Assembly (NCBI GenBank): GCA_037176885.1
Contig: JAWWNJ010000010.1
Coordinates: forward strand, 2,356,001 to 2,420,000
DNA length: 64,000 bases
Reading direction: 5' to 3'
Origin: Favolaschia claudopus
Lineage: Eukaryota > Basidiomycota > Agaricomycetes > Agaricales > Mycenaceae
Shown: positions 9,838 through 22,139 of the stretch, in pieces
Position numbering within the stretch: the stretch's first letter is position 1
How the letters are laid out: every line of letters begins with the position of its first letter
Position numbers and translations under genes: made by a program
The notes under the pieces: generated by a model
Seen by the model: the letters and a program-made list of their open reading frames with translations, nothing else
Told to the model about the DNA's origin: nothing
Database searches by the model: none

Positions 9838-11826
9838 ATGCCAGCGTCTCATTCGGCATATGCCACACTTCCTGTTTCTACCCTTCCGAGTTTCGAATCC
9901 GGCTCATGGATAGAGAAGACTTTCCTCAGACATGGTAAGTCGGGTTTGCTGGCACAAAGCGGGTTGCCGTTCTCAATAATATCTAGCTCGAACAGCAGTA
10001 CTCTACGCCCTCAAGACCGGGATTACAACAGGAGAGCTAGAAGTCATCGAGCCTTCGGGCACCATGCACAAGTTCGGGATGCCAGTAAAGGACAGCAAGG
10101 CGTGTGGGACGCGCAGAGCGGTACTTCACATCAACAATGAACGTTTTTGGGTCAGAGTCTACCTTTCTTACGATGTCGGCTGTGAGTTCGTGGATGGCTC
10201 GTGCAAAGCTGTGTTGTAAAGCGGTCCTTTCAGTCTCCGAGGCTTACATGGCCGCAGAATGCGACTCGCCCGACCTGAAAGAGGTCCTCAATGTAAGGCC
10301 GCCTCATGAATCAATCGGATAATTCTCAATTTTCGAGCAGCTTTTCATCGACAATCGGAGAAAGATGAGCTCGTTCTCGACATTCTTCCACAGGATCTAC
10401 AAGGCTTCTATTGTGCTTCAGCATCTCTTCAGTCATTCGCGCACCCTTTCTATCGCCAATGTAAACCTGCCTTATTGCCCCTTGTCATTGGTTTAGCGTA
10501 TTTACCGGAGGCTCCAGGTTGCTGGGTATGACGCCTCGAACGAGTTATATGCGGTACGTAATCAGCCATCGTCAGTGATCGCACAGTATTTATCGGCGAC
10601 GCGCTCAGGCTTTCTTGAGCGAAGAAATGCAATACTCATGCCCGATCTGGTCAGACAGCGAGGGAGGGGTTTGCGGCGACCTTCACGGTCACCGGAGCCC
10701 AGGAGATTTAGAAGCTGCGCAAATAACCAAGATTGCGTATATTCTTCGCAAAGCTCGCCTTCAAGCGGGTGGTCGCTTGTTGGAAATAGGTAGCGGATGG
10801 GGCAGCGTCGCTATTGCTGTGAGTCGTCATGACAGTTCTGTTCGTTCGTCAAGAAAACCAACATGTTGGAGCAGGCCGCTAAACTTGGATGTACCGTTGA
10901 TACTTTGACACTGTCTATCGAACAAAAACAGTTGGCGGAGAAACGAATCAGGGATGCAGGGTTTGCGTCTCAAATCACAGTTCATTTCATGGATTATCGT
11001 GACATGCCCCCGCACTTCGAGGGTGCTTTCGATGCCTGCGTTTCCCTCGAAATGCTCGAGGTTAGCATTAACTGTCTTGACTGTGGCCATGTAATCTTAC
11101 GCGCGACACCCGCAGGCGGTGGGGCTGGAATATATGCCTTCCTATGTTGCCAAAATCGACTGGGCGCTCAAAGACACGGATGCCGTGGCTGTCCTCACGG
11201 CCACAACCTATCCCGAAAACATACATACGCGTTACCAGTCAGTTATAGCTATCGTTTACGCATTCGTTTTCCCAGCTGACACAGGTAAAAGGGGCCAAAA
11301 CTTCATCCGAAAATTCCACTGGCCGCATACCATCTTGTCCAGCGCACTCTCTCTTGCTCAATCTTTTTGTACTTCTCCCAAGGGCCGTTTCTGCGTCGAC
11401 AGCATCGAAGATTTCGGCATTCGTTGGTAATTCTTGTGGCACGAGATTCAAACTAACTTTTTGTGTGTCGCAGATTATCCGCGATGCCTGCGCGAGTGGG
11501 GTCGGTGAGTCTCGACGCATAATGTGCCAAGTATAAGACAGCGCTCAATGTTACTGCTTCTGATACTAGTCGGCTTGAAGAGAACTGGACGTCTGACCTC
11601 ATTGAATCGCTCCAAAAGCGGTATCCCGAGTTGAAGGATCCGTATAAACTGGAGATGTTTCGGCGAAAATGGCACTACATGTTCTTATACATGGAGACCG
11701 CATATTCCCGGGTGTGGCTTAGCTGCGTGTGCTGGACTCTTGCCCGTTCGGTAAGTTGAACATTTGCGGGAGATTTCTCATTCATTAAATTATCGGCAGG
11801 GCTCCCCGGCCGAAATATGCGCCTGA
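9838..11826 (+). CDS. Cyclopropane-fatty-acyl-phospholipid synthase-like SAM methyltransferase
   Basis: A spliced gene with roughly nine exons, starting at the ATG at 9838. It encodes a class I SAM-dependent methyltransferase of the cyclopropane fatty acid synthase / mycolic acid cyclase family, which transfers a methyl(ene) group to unsaturated lipid acyl chains. Visible landmarks in order: an N-terminal domain with AVLHINNERFWVR and DVGFSEAYM; YDASNELYAAFLSEEMQYSC before the core; the SAM-binding loop LLEIGSGWGS; TLSIEQKQLAEKRI; the SLEMLE segment; and a C-terminal RCLREWGRRLEENW ... FRRKWHYMFLYMETAY typical of the family's end. A final GT..AG intron (11751-11799) leads to a stop at 11826; read without it, the stop would be 11759. 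The central exons near 11110-11300 fit the family less well, so splicing there is uncertain. Confidence 0.8.
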
Positions 11827-12753
11827 ATCGCTTTCGTTTCGCTGACCACTTGCGTTGATGACTAGACTAATTGCAACGACGAATACACGGACATCTGAAC
11901 CACATAATTATTCGAGTTCTCAGTATAAATACTACTACATCAACAGTCCAGGTTGATATCGCGAGGTCAAGCTCACGACGAACAAGCCCGCGCGGGGAGT
12001 CGAAGTAGATCACTTTGTGGTTGGATAGATGGATAGATAGAAGAAATCTTGACAGATACCAGATCGGCCAACAAGATATCCTTGATATTGATCTCTCATA
12101 TTTAAGTCTGTGGGTACTTGCACCCATCCTTGCAACTCCCTTCTGCTCTCCCTGACATAGCCCAGCGCCTTCGGCCCAACCACTCTCACTTCCGTCGTAC
12201 TTGACACTTTTCTTTTCGGATCACTATTCTTGCTTTCTCGCCACCTCAACCATCTACTTTCTCGGGATCAGGCAGCTTAGCTGTAGCAGCTGAACATATC
12301 CTCGTGTCAGGAGAGTAGATTGTTGAGGCGAAGAGAAGGCATAGTGATCCAGAAAGAAAACTTTCGAGAACGACAGTGGCGAGATTGATTTGGACCACGG
12401 CACTGCGCTCTATCAGGATGCTGGATGGGGGTTGCAAATATCCCGGACAAACGCTATCCAGTAATTTTCGAGTCTTGAATACGGGTTAAGCTGCTTTCTC
12501 ACTATATTTTCGTCCAGGCTCAGCCTTTGAGTAAACAACGGAAACCTGATTTCGTCGCTGTATCAAGCTTCAAAGACACTCTACAGGTATGCAATGTACT
12601 CTTAGTGTTGAAATCGTCTTACTTGAGATTCAGAATGCCACAAATGTGTCTAGATGTAGAGTTACAATTTGCTACAACACCCAGGATACAAAATATCCAG
12701 TGCTAGAGACGGCTACTTTTACAAGTGTTTCTACACCGTTCAAGTTATTGCAT
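11827..12753. other. Intergenic interval between convergent genes
   Basis: Both neighbouring genes end here. A pyrimidine-rich tract lies at 12110-12250. No gene is supported. Confidence 0.45.
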
Positions 12754-15404
12754 TCATTTGAAGAGTTGGAGCAGCTCGCGCATCCCAAGCTTCTGGTTCT
12801 TTATATGACTCCCACTAAGAGCCACCGTCGTCAACTGACGTTTCTTCTCTTGCAACTGGATTGAATAGCATGAGAATGAATGACTAAATACGAGCAGTAG
12901 CCTCGCTCACCTGGAGTATTCTGTCCTCAACCGTATCATCTATCTTGAGCTTATAGATGTGAACGTTGCGCTTTTGTCCAACACGATGTGTTCGGTCGAA
13001 AGCTTGTTCCTATTCCAACATTTAACAACACGGCTCGTTCAAGAGGCAATTGAAACAATGTTTACCTCCACGGCGGGATTCCACCACATATCAACCAGAA
13101 TGACATGGTTGCAAGACGTCAAATTCAACCCTGCGCACACAGTTAGGTTTCCTGGCTCGCTTTGTAGTAATAGAATCAATAAGAACACACCTACGCCACC
13201 TGCTTTTAACGAAACGAGAATGACCGTTGTTCTTGGATCTCGTTCGATTTCTTGCAGAGCTTCTGTTCTCTCCTTGATGGTCATCTGGCCATCATCTGGT
13301 TCAACCAGAAAATAATCAGTATCACGATTGATTCCCGCTGTGTTTCACACTCACAGCGAGCGAATCGGACCCCAATCGCGACGAGAAACGATTCCAAGAT
13401 ATCCAGCATCGCAGTGAATTGCGAGAATATCACCGTCTTTTCTCGGCCGGCGGATTTCTTTGCAATATTTTGGAGCAATTTCAGAAGAGTTCGGATTTTC
13501 GCCGAAGCCCGTTTGGAGCTGTGCAGGTTTTCAGCCTGGACTTTGAACGCGGCGCAGTCGATGCAGTGGTCGGGCCACGACTTGGCATCGGCTGTATTCC
13601 GTCGAGTTAATCTAGGTGTTCAACATTGAGCAACTATCGTTTATTGTTGAGTTCAACTGACCGGCTTTTACAAACGTGGCATCGTGGTTCACTGATATCG
13701 TCTTCGAAATCGGATTCCGAGTCTGCGTCCAAAGCCATGTTGAGTTTGGTTCCGGGGTTCACATCTTCCATGTCGTCCGCATACCCGTCCAAAACAAGGC
13801 ATGGGTGATCGCAGGCTAGACGAGTCATGATCAGGTAAAGAACACACGGAAAGATTCGACCGACCTTGTCTCAATCTCAACAATAAAACGAGCACATTCA
13901 TGTAAGTCGCTCCACCGTTTTCCTCGCTCTTCGCAAGAATTCTTTGAAGCAAAGTTTTCACATTGTTTCTCAGAGCTGTGTAGAATTGCTGCTCCGATGA
14001 GTCGAATTCGCAAGAGAGAACGACAACAGTTCGGTCTGGGAGCTTGAGGACCGATTCAACGTCCAACTTTGTTCGACGAAACATCACCTGTTTCAGGACA
14101 ACCTGATTCGTGAAATATTCAGCTCAGCCCTCCTTACATTATTTCCAAATGAATCGGGAAAACAAGCACCTGAAGACGCTTCATCGCCAGATTGGCGCCA
14201 GAACCGTTGGAGATTGGTTTAGCAATCATACTGTTGAAGCGCTCCCACTCGTTCAGAGGCTTAATGTGTATGAATTTAAGCAAGGGGAAGAAATCGTCGA
14301 CTTTGTTTTGCCTTGTAGTAGTTAGCTCGCCGCCTGATTAGATGAATTTCGCCAACACGTACATGGGAGTGGCGGTCAAGCACCAACGGTACCTGGCTTG
14401 CAAGTCCCAACAAGCCTCAGCCGTCTTAGTTTTCCTGTTCTTAATGGTATGCGCCTCATCTGCGAGCAGTCAAAATCCTACTCTTCCGATCTATCATAGA
14501 AAGCAAACGTGCCCAAAATGATTCTCCACCACTTGGTAGTGAAGAGTACAGATCCGATGCTTCGGTCCTGTGGATTCATTGTTGCATGCTCGGAGCACAC
14601 GACGCCATATGTGGTTAAAACGACGTTCGCTTCCGACAGGAGCCTGGCCACTTGAAGGGTGTAAGTGTATGATTTGTGAAAAATAGATTCGTGCGACCTT
14701 TGCCCCGCTTCCCGTCATGATACGGAACGACCCTCAAGCCAATGGTAAATTTCTCAATCTCGGCCTCCCATTGCTTCAGCACGCCTAAAGGGCACACTAC
14801 CCTGTCGAAAGGTGTAAGATACAGCAGAAGGAGGAGGCCAATACGAACAAGGTAGCTGCTGCGTAGCCATTCTGTCGGTCTAATTTCGTCGGAGGCCCAT
14901 CAAGAATACGTGCAGTGGCCTGAATCGTCTTTCCAAGCCTATAGATTGCATCGTTGGACACTCGAGGAAGATATTCAACCCCGATGGTACGCACCCCATG
15001 TCATCTGCTAAAATGCCACCCGCTTTCTTCTTTGTAAAGTCTTCCCTTTCGCGCATCCAAGCGCGACTCGGGATTTGATGAGGCAGCAATCGAATATTGT
15101 CGCGGAAACCTTTCACGACAGCCTCGGCATCGTCAGTGGAAGTACCAGCGTTGTCGGTGCCGCCTTGGAACAGGTCTTTGAGGGCCTGATCCGCTTCTGC
15201 AGGAGTGAGAGATCTTGCACGAGTGCTATCAGGGAGCGGGATTTCCTCATCCGCCGTACTCGACCTAGGGCCCCTAGAACTGCCACCGGTGGAATAGGAT
15301 GTAGGAGGTTGTTGTGAAGCCAAGAAGGCCTTAAAATCGGGCGTTGGGTCAGTGTAGCGGGTTAGCGTCGTTCTAGACGAGCTAGCAGTCGATCTACGGC
15401 TCAT
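12754..15404 (-). CDS. SNF2-family DNA-dependent ATPase (Rad16/Rhp16b-like)
   Basis: A multi-exon minus-strand gene with ATG at 15404 (MSRRSTASS), which encodes a Swi2/Snf2 remodelling or repair ATPase. The N-terminal ~100 residues are low-complexity. The ATPase core follows: [16 protein letters not shown], then GGILADDMG joined by an intron to LGKTIQ (Walker A); [13 protein letters not shown]; a DEAH Walker B at 14449-14460; and LTATPM. A cysteine-containing insert (CHVCKSR near 13690) suggests a degenerate RING-type region. The C-terminal helicase lobe has [35 protein letters not shown] and [12 protein letters not shown]. After a final intron (about 12914-12856) the protein ends [15 protein letters not shown]...LLQLFK. 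The insert and end match fungal Rad16/Rhp16b-like helicases acting in nuclear DNA repair; the exact ortholog is not settled. Confidence 0.85.
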
Positions 15405-15888
15405 GGTCGAAGTCAAGGAAGAACAAAGCACTCTTTGACGGCGTGACTCAGTCGTAAGTAACAATTACAATTCAAATCACAGCAATAGACCGTTGGTTCG
15501 CAAGTTGCGCACAACGCCAGCTATCTTCGCCTCTATGAGGGTCTGTGGACTCTGCGACAAAGTAATGGTAATCTGCGCGTCCTGCCAGTCCGAGTCCCAG
15601 ATGAGGCTAGATATTATTAGTGCCACTTGGTACACGATAAATTGGATACTTAAATTCTGAATAAAATCGGGGCTAATACCTCAAGGTATTAGAAACGAAG
15701 CAATCGAAAGGGATTCTGAAGCTTTGTGAGCTGCGGCGGTCGAGGGAATGGATGTTCAAATTCAAATCAGAGGTTGAGTGTGTTCCAGCCCCATCATTGA
15801 TATATCAAACTTGAGCCGGTTAGCCGAACTTGCGATTTGCAAACTTGCACAGTGCACACTACTTGCACCTTCCCTCCATCCTCCACCA
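15405..15888. promoter_or_regulatory. Divergent promoter region of the SNF2 gene and SEH1
   Basis: About 480 bp lie between the two start codons, and both promoters must be here. I did not recognise a specific factor site. Confidence 0.5.
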
Positions 15889-17436
15889 ATGATTCAAACG
15901 GGTGTGATATCCACCGCGCACGGCGACCTGGTAACCGACGCGTCTTACGACTTCTACGGCCTCCGACTCGCGACTTGTAGCCTCGATCAACGGTGTGTAT
16001 CAAACTCCACTTCTACGGATTTTTTCTCACTTTTGTTAGGATAAAACTCTGGCAACTGGACGAATCCAACGGGAATTGGGAGCTTGAAGATGACTGGAAG
16101 GTCTGCAGCGTTTGGACGCGTTTTCTATGGACTATAATGACTCTGGCAGGCGCACGACGCGGCCGTCTCAAAAATCAGTTGGGCGCATCCTGAATTCGGG
16201 AATATCATCGCGTCTGCGTCTTTCGACAGAACCGTAAAAGTCTGGGAGCAAACCTCTGGCATCGGAATGCCCGAACCCCAACAACCAGTCCAGGCGAATG
16301 GGAGCGGCAGCAACGCATCGACATCGCGGTGGATCGAGCGTGCAGTCTTACCAGAAGCCAGGGGAACCGTAAGAGCCGTGGAATTCGCGCCTCATCACTT
16401 CGGATTGAAGTTGGTAAATGCTTTGTCTTCAATTTGTACTCTGTCTCACAAACGCAGGCCTCTATCTCCTCCGACAACCACCTTCGAATCTACGAGTGTC
16501 TCGAACAGCCGTCGTTAACAACCTGGCAACTATCTGAAGAAACAGACATTCAGGCTCTACCGCTTAGTCCATCGGCTTCGCCATTTACGCGCGCTCAGCA
16601 GACCAACGCCCTCGCTACTCCTACACAAACAAGTTCGAGTCTGGACGGTGCATCTGCCCCTCTTATAGCACAGGCTCTTCAGCAGGGACTGCAGCAGAGC
16701 TCTTCTACGTCGCAGCAGCGTCCCGGGCTGGGGAATCGTGAAGCCGACGGCGGCTGGTGCATCTCGTGGTGTAAAGATCGATACTGGGGCGAACTCATTG
16801 CTGCAGGCGCCGGCACGTCTGGTGTGATCAAGATCATCCAACTCATGCCTTCAAACCGCCCAATTACCCTGCTCACACTCGACCCCTCTCCGGCCGTCGA
16901 AGGGGCAGTGGTGCCTGTGGATCCTGACGCAGGTGGACCGTCGTCCTCTGCGATCACTTCTGTGTCGTGGGCTCCCTCTTGTGGCCGCTCGTATCATCTC
17001 ATCGCGACGGGCGGTAGGGACGGTCACGTCCGCATCTGGCGGGTCAAGCCCGGGGAGGAGGTGGAAGATGATATGGCGGCAGACTCAGAGGATGGGCAGT
17101 GGTCGGCTAGTATCGTCGCTGATTTTGAAAATCACAAGTGCGTCTTATGTTCCTTGACTGTGACTGTTTCTCATCCTTTCTTTTTCAAGGTCAGCGGTGG
17201 GGAGGGTAGAGTGGAATATCACCGGGTTAGTAGTGTCAATATCCTTCTATCGAGCGTCAATCTGAAAGTCAGCCCTGCACAGGACTGTGCTATCCTCAGC
17301 GGGGAACGACGGCCGCATCCGGTTATGGAAGGCCACGTCGGGGAATGTTTGGCGGCCAGCAGGCAGTATCGGTGTCGAACAGTCAGAACAACAGGAAAAC
17401 GAGAATCCTGCGGAGAGAGACATCGACATGGAATGA
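15889..17436 (+). CDS. SEH1: Nucleoporin SEH1 (WD40 protein)
   Basis: The ATG at 15889 opens MIQTGVISTAHGDLVTDASY, followed by DFYGLRLATCSLDQRIKLW. The next exons give a second repeat (SWAHPEFGNIIASASFDRTV) and LKLASISSDNHLRIYECL. A low-complexity Ser/Gln-rich loop encoded at about 16550-16730 precedes GGWCISWCKDRYWGELIA, AITSVSWAPSCGRSYHLIA and GGRDGHVRIWRV. The end has a G-D-DGRIRLW-like final blade and a tail with two acidic residues (DIDME). This is the Sec13-like open beta-propeller of the Nup107/Y complex of the nuclear pore, also part of the SEA/GATOR2 complex on the vacuole. The first intron (gtgtgt..ttag, about 15995-16039) keeps the frame. The long loop in the middle is larger than in yeast Seh1. 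Confidence 0.88.
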
Positions 17437-17888
17437 TATGTAATTTTGCACCTCGATGCATCTGATTTCTTGTTGGCGACGCTCGATGGCTTCACTTGCG
17501 TTATGACTGAATGGAAGACAAGATACTTGACGCGGCACCTTGCTTTTTTTTTTTTGACCCTTTATTATGTGAATCAATGGAGTCTAGGGCGCAGGCATAA
17601 TGTTCCATGCGCAATCGAGGAAATTTATGTTCAGCAAAGGGACCCTTCATTCCACAGAATGTTGCAAGGAGACTTGGAGCTTACTCGGCTTCAAGCTCTG
17701 TAGACTATTGCGTTCTTTGAAAATCTAAGTTTGTGTGGGGATCACCAAGATTGACATCAAGGTAACACGCCTGCCAATTTCAGCGCGGCGTTTGCTCCCG
17801 CTTGTCCCGAACTTTCATCTACCCCAGCTCTTTTGGCTCTTGACGCTCTTTTCTGCGCCCTGGCTACCCAACGGCGCCCACGAACTGC
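17437..17888. other. Intergenic interval with a T11-12 tract
   Basis: 3' region of SEH1 and promoter of the next gene, in tandem orientation. A run of about 12 T lies near 17545-17557. No gene is supported. Confidence 0.4.
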
Positions 17889-19510
17889 ATGGTCGACGAT
17901 AAATACATTGGGCTCGCGTTGGCCGTGTCCAGTTCCGCAGCAATTGGAACAAGCACCGTTATCACGAAGAAGGCGAGCGAGCTGGGGCTCGTATGACTCG
18001 CTTGCCAGCGCTGACGCGGCCTACAGGGTCTGACTGCAGCTGCAGATGGCTCCTCTGCTTCTGAGAATCATTCATATCTGCGGAATCCAGTATGGTGGGC
18101 GGGAATGTCAACTTGTATGTTCTCTGAGAAGTACCTTTTAGAGCTTGACTGAATTGGTTCCCACCAGTGATTATAGGTGAAGGTACTATGCATCGAATGC
18201 TTGCATTTACAGAATCCGACTGATTGACTGTAGCGGCCAACTTTGCTGCGTATACATTCGCCCCTCCCGTTTTGGTGACACCCCTTGGTGCATTGAGTGT
18301 CCTCATTGGGTGCGTTTGCCCGTCTGTTAGCTTCCCTTCGACGCTTATACTCTTTGGCAGCGCTGTACTGGCCTCATTTCTGCTAAATGAGCGATTAGGC
18401 CATTTAGGTAGAGTAGGATGTGCTCTCTGCCTCATCGGCTCCGTCATCATTGTCCTCCACGCACCAGACGACAAGCCGATAGAGACTATCGTCGATTTTC
18501 TCGAGTATGCAATGAAGCCAGCCTTCCTCATGTACTGCTTTGCCGTAGTTGCTGCAGCCATCACCCTCGCCTACGCCATCGTCCCCAAACACGGTCGGAC
18601 GAATCCCATTGTCTACATCTCCATAGCGTCTATCGTCGGCTCCGTCTCCGTCATGTTTGTCAAAGGTTTTGGCGTCGCAGTCAAGCTCACCTTTGCGGGC
18701 AAGAATCAATTCGTCTATCCGAGCACCTATGTCTTCGGCCTCATCTCGGTCGGATGCATTCTGATACAACTAAACTACTACAACAAGGCGCTTGACACGT
18801 TTTCCGTGAACATGTGTGTGGCCTATGGCTTTTTCTCCGCGTTTTGACTGAATTCCATCCGCAGCGTCAACCCGATGTACTACGTCGGCTTCTGCAGCGC
18901 CACCATCGTCGCCTCCCTCATCCTCTTCGAAGGCTTCAACACCACCGATGCCACGAACACCGTCTCCCTCCTCTGCGGCTTCATCGTCACCTTCCTCGGC
19001 GTACACATCCTCAACCTCTCCATGTTAGATGAACAAAATGCGCAGGCTCTCGAGGAGCAGGGCCGTGTGGTGCTGGAGGGAAGGCTATCGCTCGACGGCT
19101 GGCACGGCATCCGACGGGACAGCTTTTCGATGCCGCTACCGTCTCCGCTGGGACACGGCCGCCGTAGCTCGCTGTACCGCACGCAATCGTCCACCCTCTT
19201 CAATGCCTTTGGGCCCAGCGAGACTGCGAACGGCGGGGAGCACCTCGGACTACAACGTCTGGAGGAGGAGGATTGGGACGACGATGCGGATGAGCGTACA
19301 GCGCTGCGGACCCCGGCCCGCAGTCCACTTCCGGGCCATACGCCCACGCGTACTCGGTCGTTCGGGGGACATACGCCTGGGGTGCGTTCTCTGGGTGGAA
19401 GTGGCGGGGGCGCGCATACACCGACGCGATCTCTGAGTGGCAGTGGGACGCCATCGCGTCCGTTACATTCGCCGAACGTCGATATCCGGATATCGCCTCG
19501 ACCTGTGTAA
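17889..19510 (+). CDS. NIPA-type magnesium transporter
   Basis: The gene starts at the ATG at 17889 (MVDDKYIGLALAVSSSAAIG) and encodes a membrane Mg2+ transporter of the DMT superfamily, with about nine helices. Characteristic blocks are IGTSTVITKKGL, NPVWWAGMST, ANFAAYTFAPPVLVTPLGAL, SVLIGAVLASFLLNERLGHL, GSVIIVLHAP and NPMYYVGFCSATIVASLILF. The cytosolic tail of about 150 residues is Ser/Arg/Gly/Pro-rich. Introns: 17973-18026 (GC..AG, 54 nt), 18115-18167, 18183-18233 (these two enclose a 15-nt exon), about 18309-18360, and about 18815-18864. The C-terminal tail is one long exon ending at 19510. Confidence 0.88.
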
Positions 19511-19943
19511 CAACACTCAAAACTCAAGCGCAAGCGCAAGCGACGCGTATGTAACTTATTTTACGATATACCTGTAACGAGTGGGCAGCACTTAATTCGG
19601 GGCGAAACGGACTCAATTCTACATATTCTTGGACAACGGCTGACGGACTGACTAGAGACGAAGATGCAGCTCGATAAAACAAATACAGTGCAAGATTAGA
19701 CGAGATTTTGGCTGTTTTTACGACCACGTTCTCCGCCTCTCGAGTCTCTGAGTTCGTTCAAACTGGCATTGCAGTTCTGTGCAGTAGCGCGCGCTTTGGC
19801 CGCCTTCGGTCACGATCCACGTGAGGTGTGACGTACATATCACACCTCTAGATCTTTCTTAATCGAGCCCTTATCGCTTCATGCCTCGCACCAAGGCCTG
19901 AGCTTGCAGTCGACGACGACAATACTTACAACCGGACCACGAC
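19511..19943. promoter_or_regulatory. Promoter of the first MYND-finger gene
   Basis: A 9-bp perfect inverted repeat, GAGGTGTGA (19823-19831) and TCACACCTC (19840-19848), has an 8-bp spacer. It directly abuts a CACGTG box (19818-19823). The 20-nt block TCGGT-ACGA-CCACGTGA (about 19806-19825) recurs upstream of the second MYND gene (about 25391-25410). Confidence 0.5.
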
Positions 19944-22139
19944 ATGGACTTTGTAAAACAGCCAAGAGCTTTTCTCCACGCGCTCGGTGTTGCCAAAGGG
20001 TATTCCCTGCCTTCCTTGACCTCAGTTCGCGTCGAAGCCCTTCGCTGTGCGTGTCTAGTATCAGTTTCGATTTGGTACTACACGACTCAACGGCTCTGTC
20101 CTGAAACATTAGCCAGAAAAGTCAGGGAGAGCCCTGAAAAATTTGAAGATATTTCCTTTCGCTTTGCGGACTCGGAGTCAGGGAGCGCGGCCAATGAAGA
20201 GAGCCTCCCTATGCACTTGAAACTAGCGCTTATTTTCAGCAATATCCTCCCCAATTTGTTTGGCTTTAGTATATATGCCAGGGAATCAGACGGTATGTTT
20301 TGAATTTCCAGAACCCTCGACTTCTCGACCTCTTTTGTATTTCTACCGCGCTCACAGTGGACCCTCAGTTCCTCGCGATATTGTACCGGACTGTGTCTGG
20401 GCGCTCTCACAGTTCATCTGCCTGCTAGAGGAGTGTCCGGATACGGTCATTGGATCTGCTCAGCTTGTCTTGGTCCCGGAACACGATAATAACTACAATG
20501 TTTTAAAGGCCCGCAGCGTACGCTTCATCAGGTCTTTAGAGCTGCTTCTATATCTCATGAATTCCAGTTGATCAACGCTCGCACAAAGATTACTTGGCAT
20601 CTCATGTACTTCTGCCCGCTCTGTCCACAGATACAGCTTCACTAAACTGCACAGCCTCTCAGATCGAGCAATAGAAGCTCACCCTCACGCCAAAGCTTTA
20701 GTTGAAGCTGAGTATTTGCGGGGCGATAAGACCTGGCTTGAAACACCGTGCGTCTACGCCCACTGTTTTGGATTGTGTGTAATTCATCTACAGAACGCCG
20801 TTTCTCATGTACGGCGAAGTGTTGGTTATAACTCGTTTCGACGACCTTGAAGCGGTCAAGATTCTTAGGATGGCAATGACGGGCACGGAGTGTGCGGCGG
20901 GCACTGACATCAATGGTGTGATGAGTTATCTAGAAGTGCGAGCTTTCCTCGCCCGAGCTCTGCGCCATATACGTTCCGACGAAGAAGCCGAGACTCAGTT
21001 CGTTCACATCTTTGCCATCTCTTTGTTATATCGTACGTCTGAATCATGACGCTAGCGAAAAGTTCCTCATCCAGTACTTACGCAAGAATCCGCACCTGAT
21101 TCCGGAGCGCGCATTGCGACACATTCTCCTTCCTTCCGGCCCTGTTCTTGAAGGATTAGGAGGATCTGAGTGGTTTGAACGGCGCAAACAGACTGCTCAA
21201 GCCGATGAACGTCTAGTCAAAGCCTGTAAAACGTGTGGAGCTCGAGATCCATTCGTGACGCTTTCAAAATGCAACAGTTGCAAGTACACGTACTACTGGT
21301 ACACGTTTTTGTTCTGCAGTATTCGATTTGAACGATGCTAAACGTTGAACTCTTTGTAGCTCTCGAGCTTGTCAACGAGCCAACTGGAAACACCACAAGT
21401 ATGTTTCAACTATTAGTATTCATCCTTGACTAATGATCCTTTTGAGACTCATGTGTCGGTCAGTCATGCCTACAGAGCTTCAGCTGGGTTGAGTTCACCA
21501 AGTGACTGACGTACGCTGACAGTGAGATGACTGAGGACCAAGAAAAAATCAAGCTTTTGAGTCTAGTCGATCCATTCGGTGCACAGCGCGCCGCGGACTG
21601 GACATCATGGCACAAAGCCAATCCAGCGCGCAGTTCCGGTATCATTCATGCTCTGGGTCTGCATCGCGATCCAAGGCGCGCCCGCACACATATTGTCTTT
21701 GAGCAAGTCGAGTATGCTCCAGCAGCAAAAAAACTCAAACACAAGTTTCATCTTATATCGTGCGGGGTGTTTCTTTTGAAGGACGCTCTGCGCGATATCG
21801 AAGGGTTGATGAATCTCAATGACGGTGAAGGCCAGGAGTATGTCGATAGCCTCCTCAATAGACCCGAGGATGAGATAAGAACCGCCATAACGTACATACC
21901 GTACCTCCATCTCTCTTTCGGCGACAATTTGACTGCACAGTTGGGCTGTGGTTTGTGACAAGTCTTTTGTTTTTAGTCTGCATGTACTCATATTGTTGTA
22001 CTCAGGTTGGATGAATAGTGAGGGGCTGCGCGAGATGCCGTACGATCCTGACTGGAGAAAGCTGTTCAATATCGGTCACCCACCAAAACCAATGCGGCTC
22101 GTCAGCGGTGTGAAGGATGTTGAACATGTTTTTGAATGA
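19944..22139 (+). CDS. MYND-type zinc-finger protein, paralog A
   Basis: A gene of roughly ten exons from the ATG at 19944 (MDFVKQPRAFLHALGVAKGY). A helical N-terminal region contains LKLALIFSNILPNLFGFS, DCVWALSQFICLLEECPD and PFLMYGEVLVITRFDDLEA. A MYND finger follows near 21225-21400: CKTCGARDPFVTLSKCNSC then KYTYYC, SRACQRANWKHHK, fitting CX2C..CX2C..YC..CX7HX3C. The C-terminal part has DPFGAQRAADWTSW, HALGLHRDPRRARTHIVFE and ends LVSGVKDVEHVFE. MYND fingers bind Pro-rich peptides; the rest of the protein is not a family I can name, and no SET domain is seen. A close paralog lies at 25455-27665. Confidence 0.75.

Noticed and set aside
12589..12864. 91-codon plus-strand open frame with ATG
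   Set aside because: It overlaps antisense to the last exon of the SNF2 gene, whose end ([14 protein letters not shown]) is a family feature.
17973..18026. 36-nt GT-AG intron instead of the GC-AG intron in the NIPA gene
   Set aside because: It would be shorter than any other intron in the window, and the family sequence ITKKGL favours the 54-nt GC-AG form.
18880..19539. 219-codon minus-strand open frame
   Set aside because: It is antisense to the NIPA C-terminal exon, which has helices and family motifs; GC-rich DNA keeps the other strand open.
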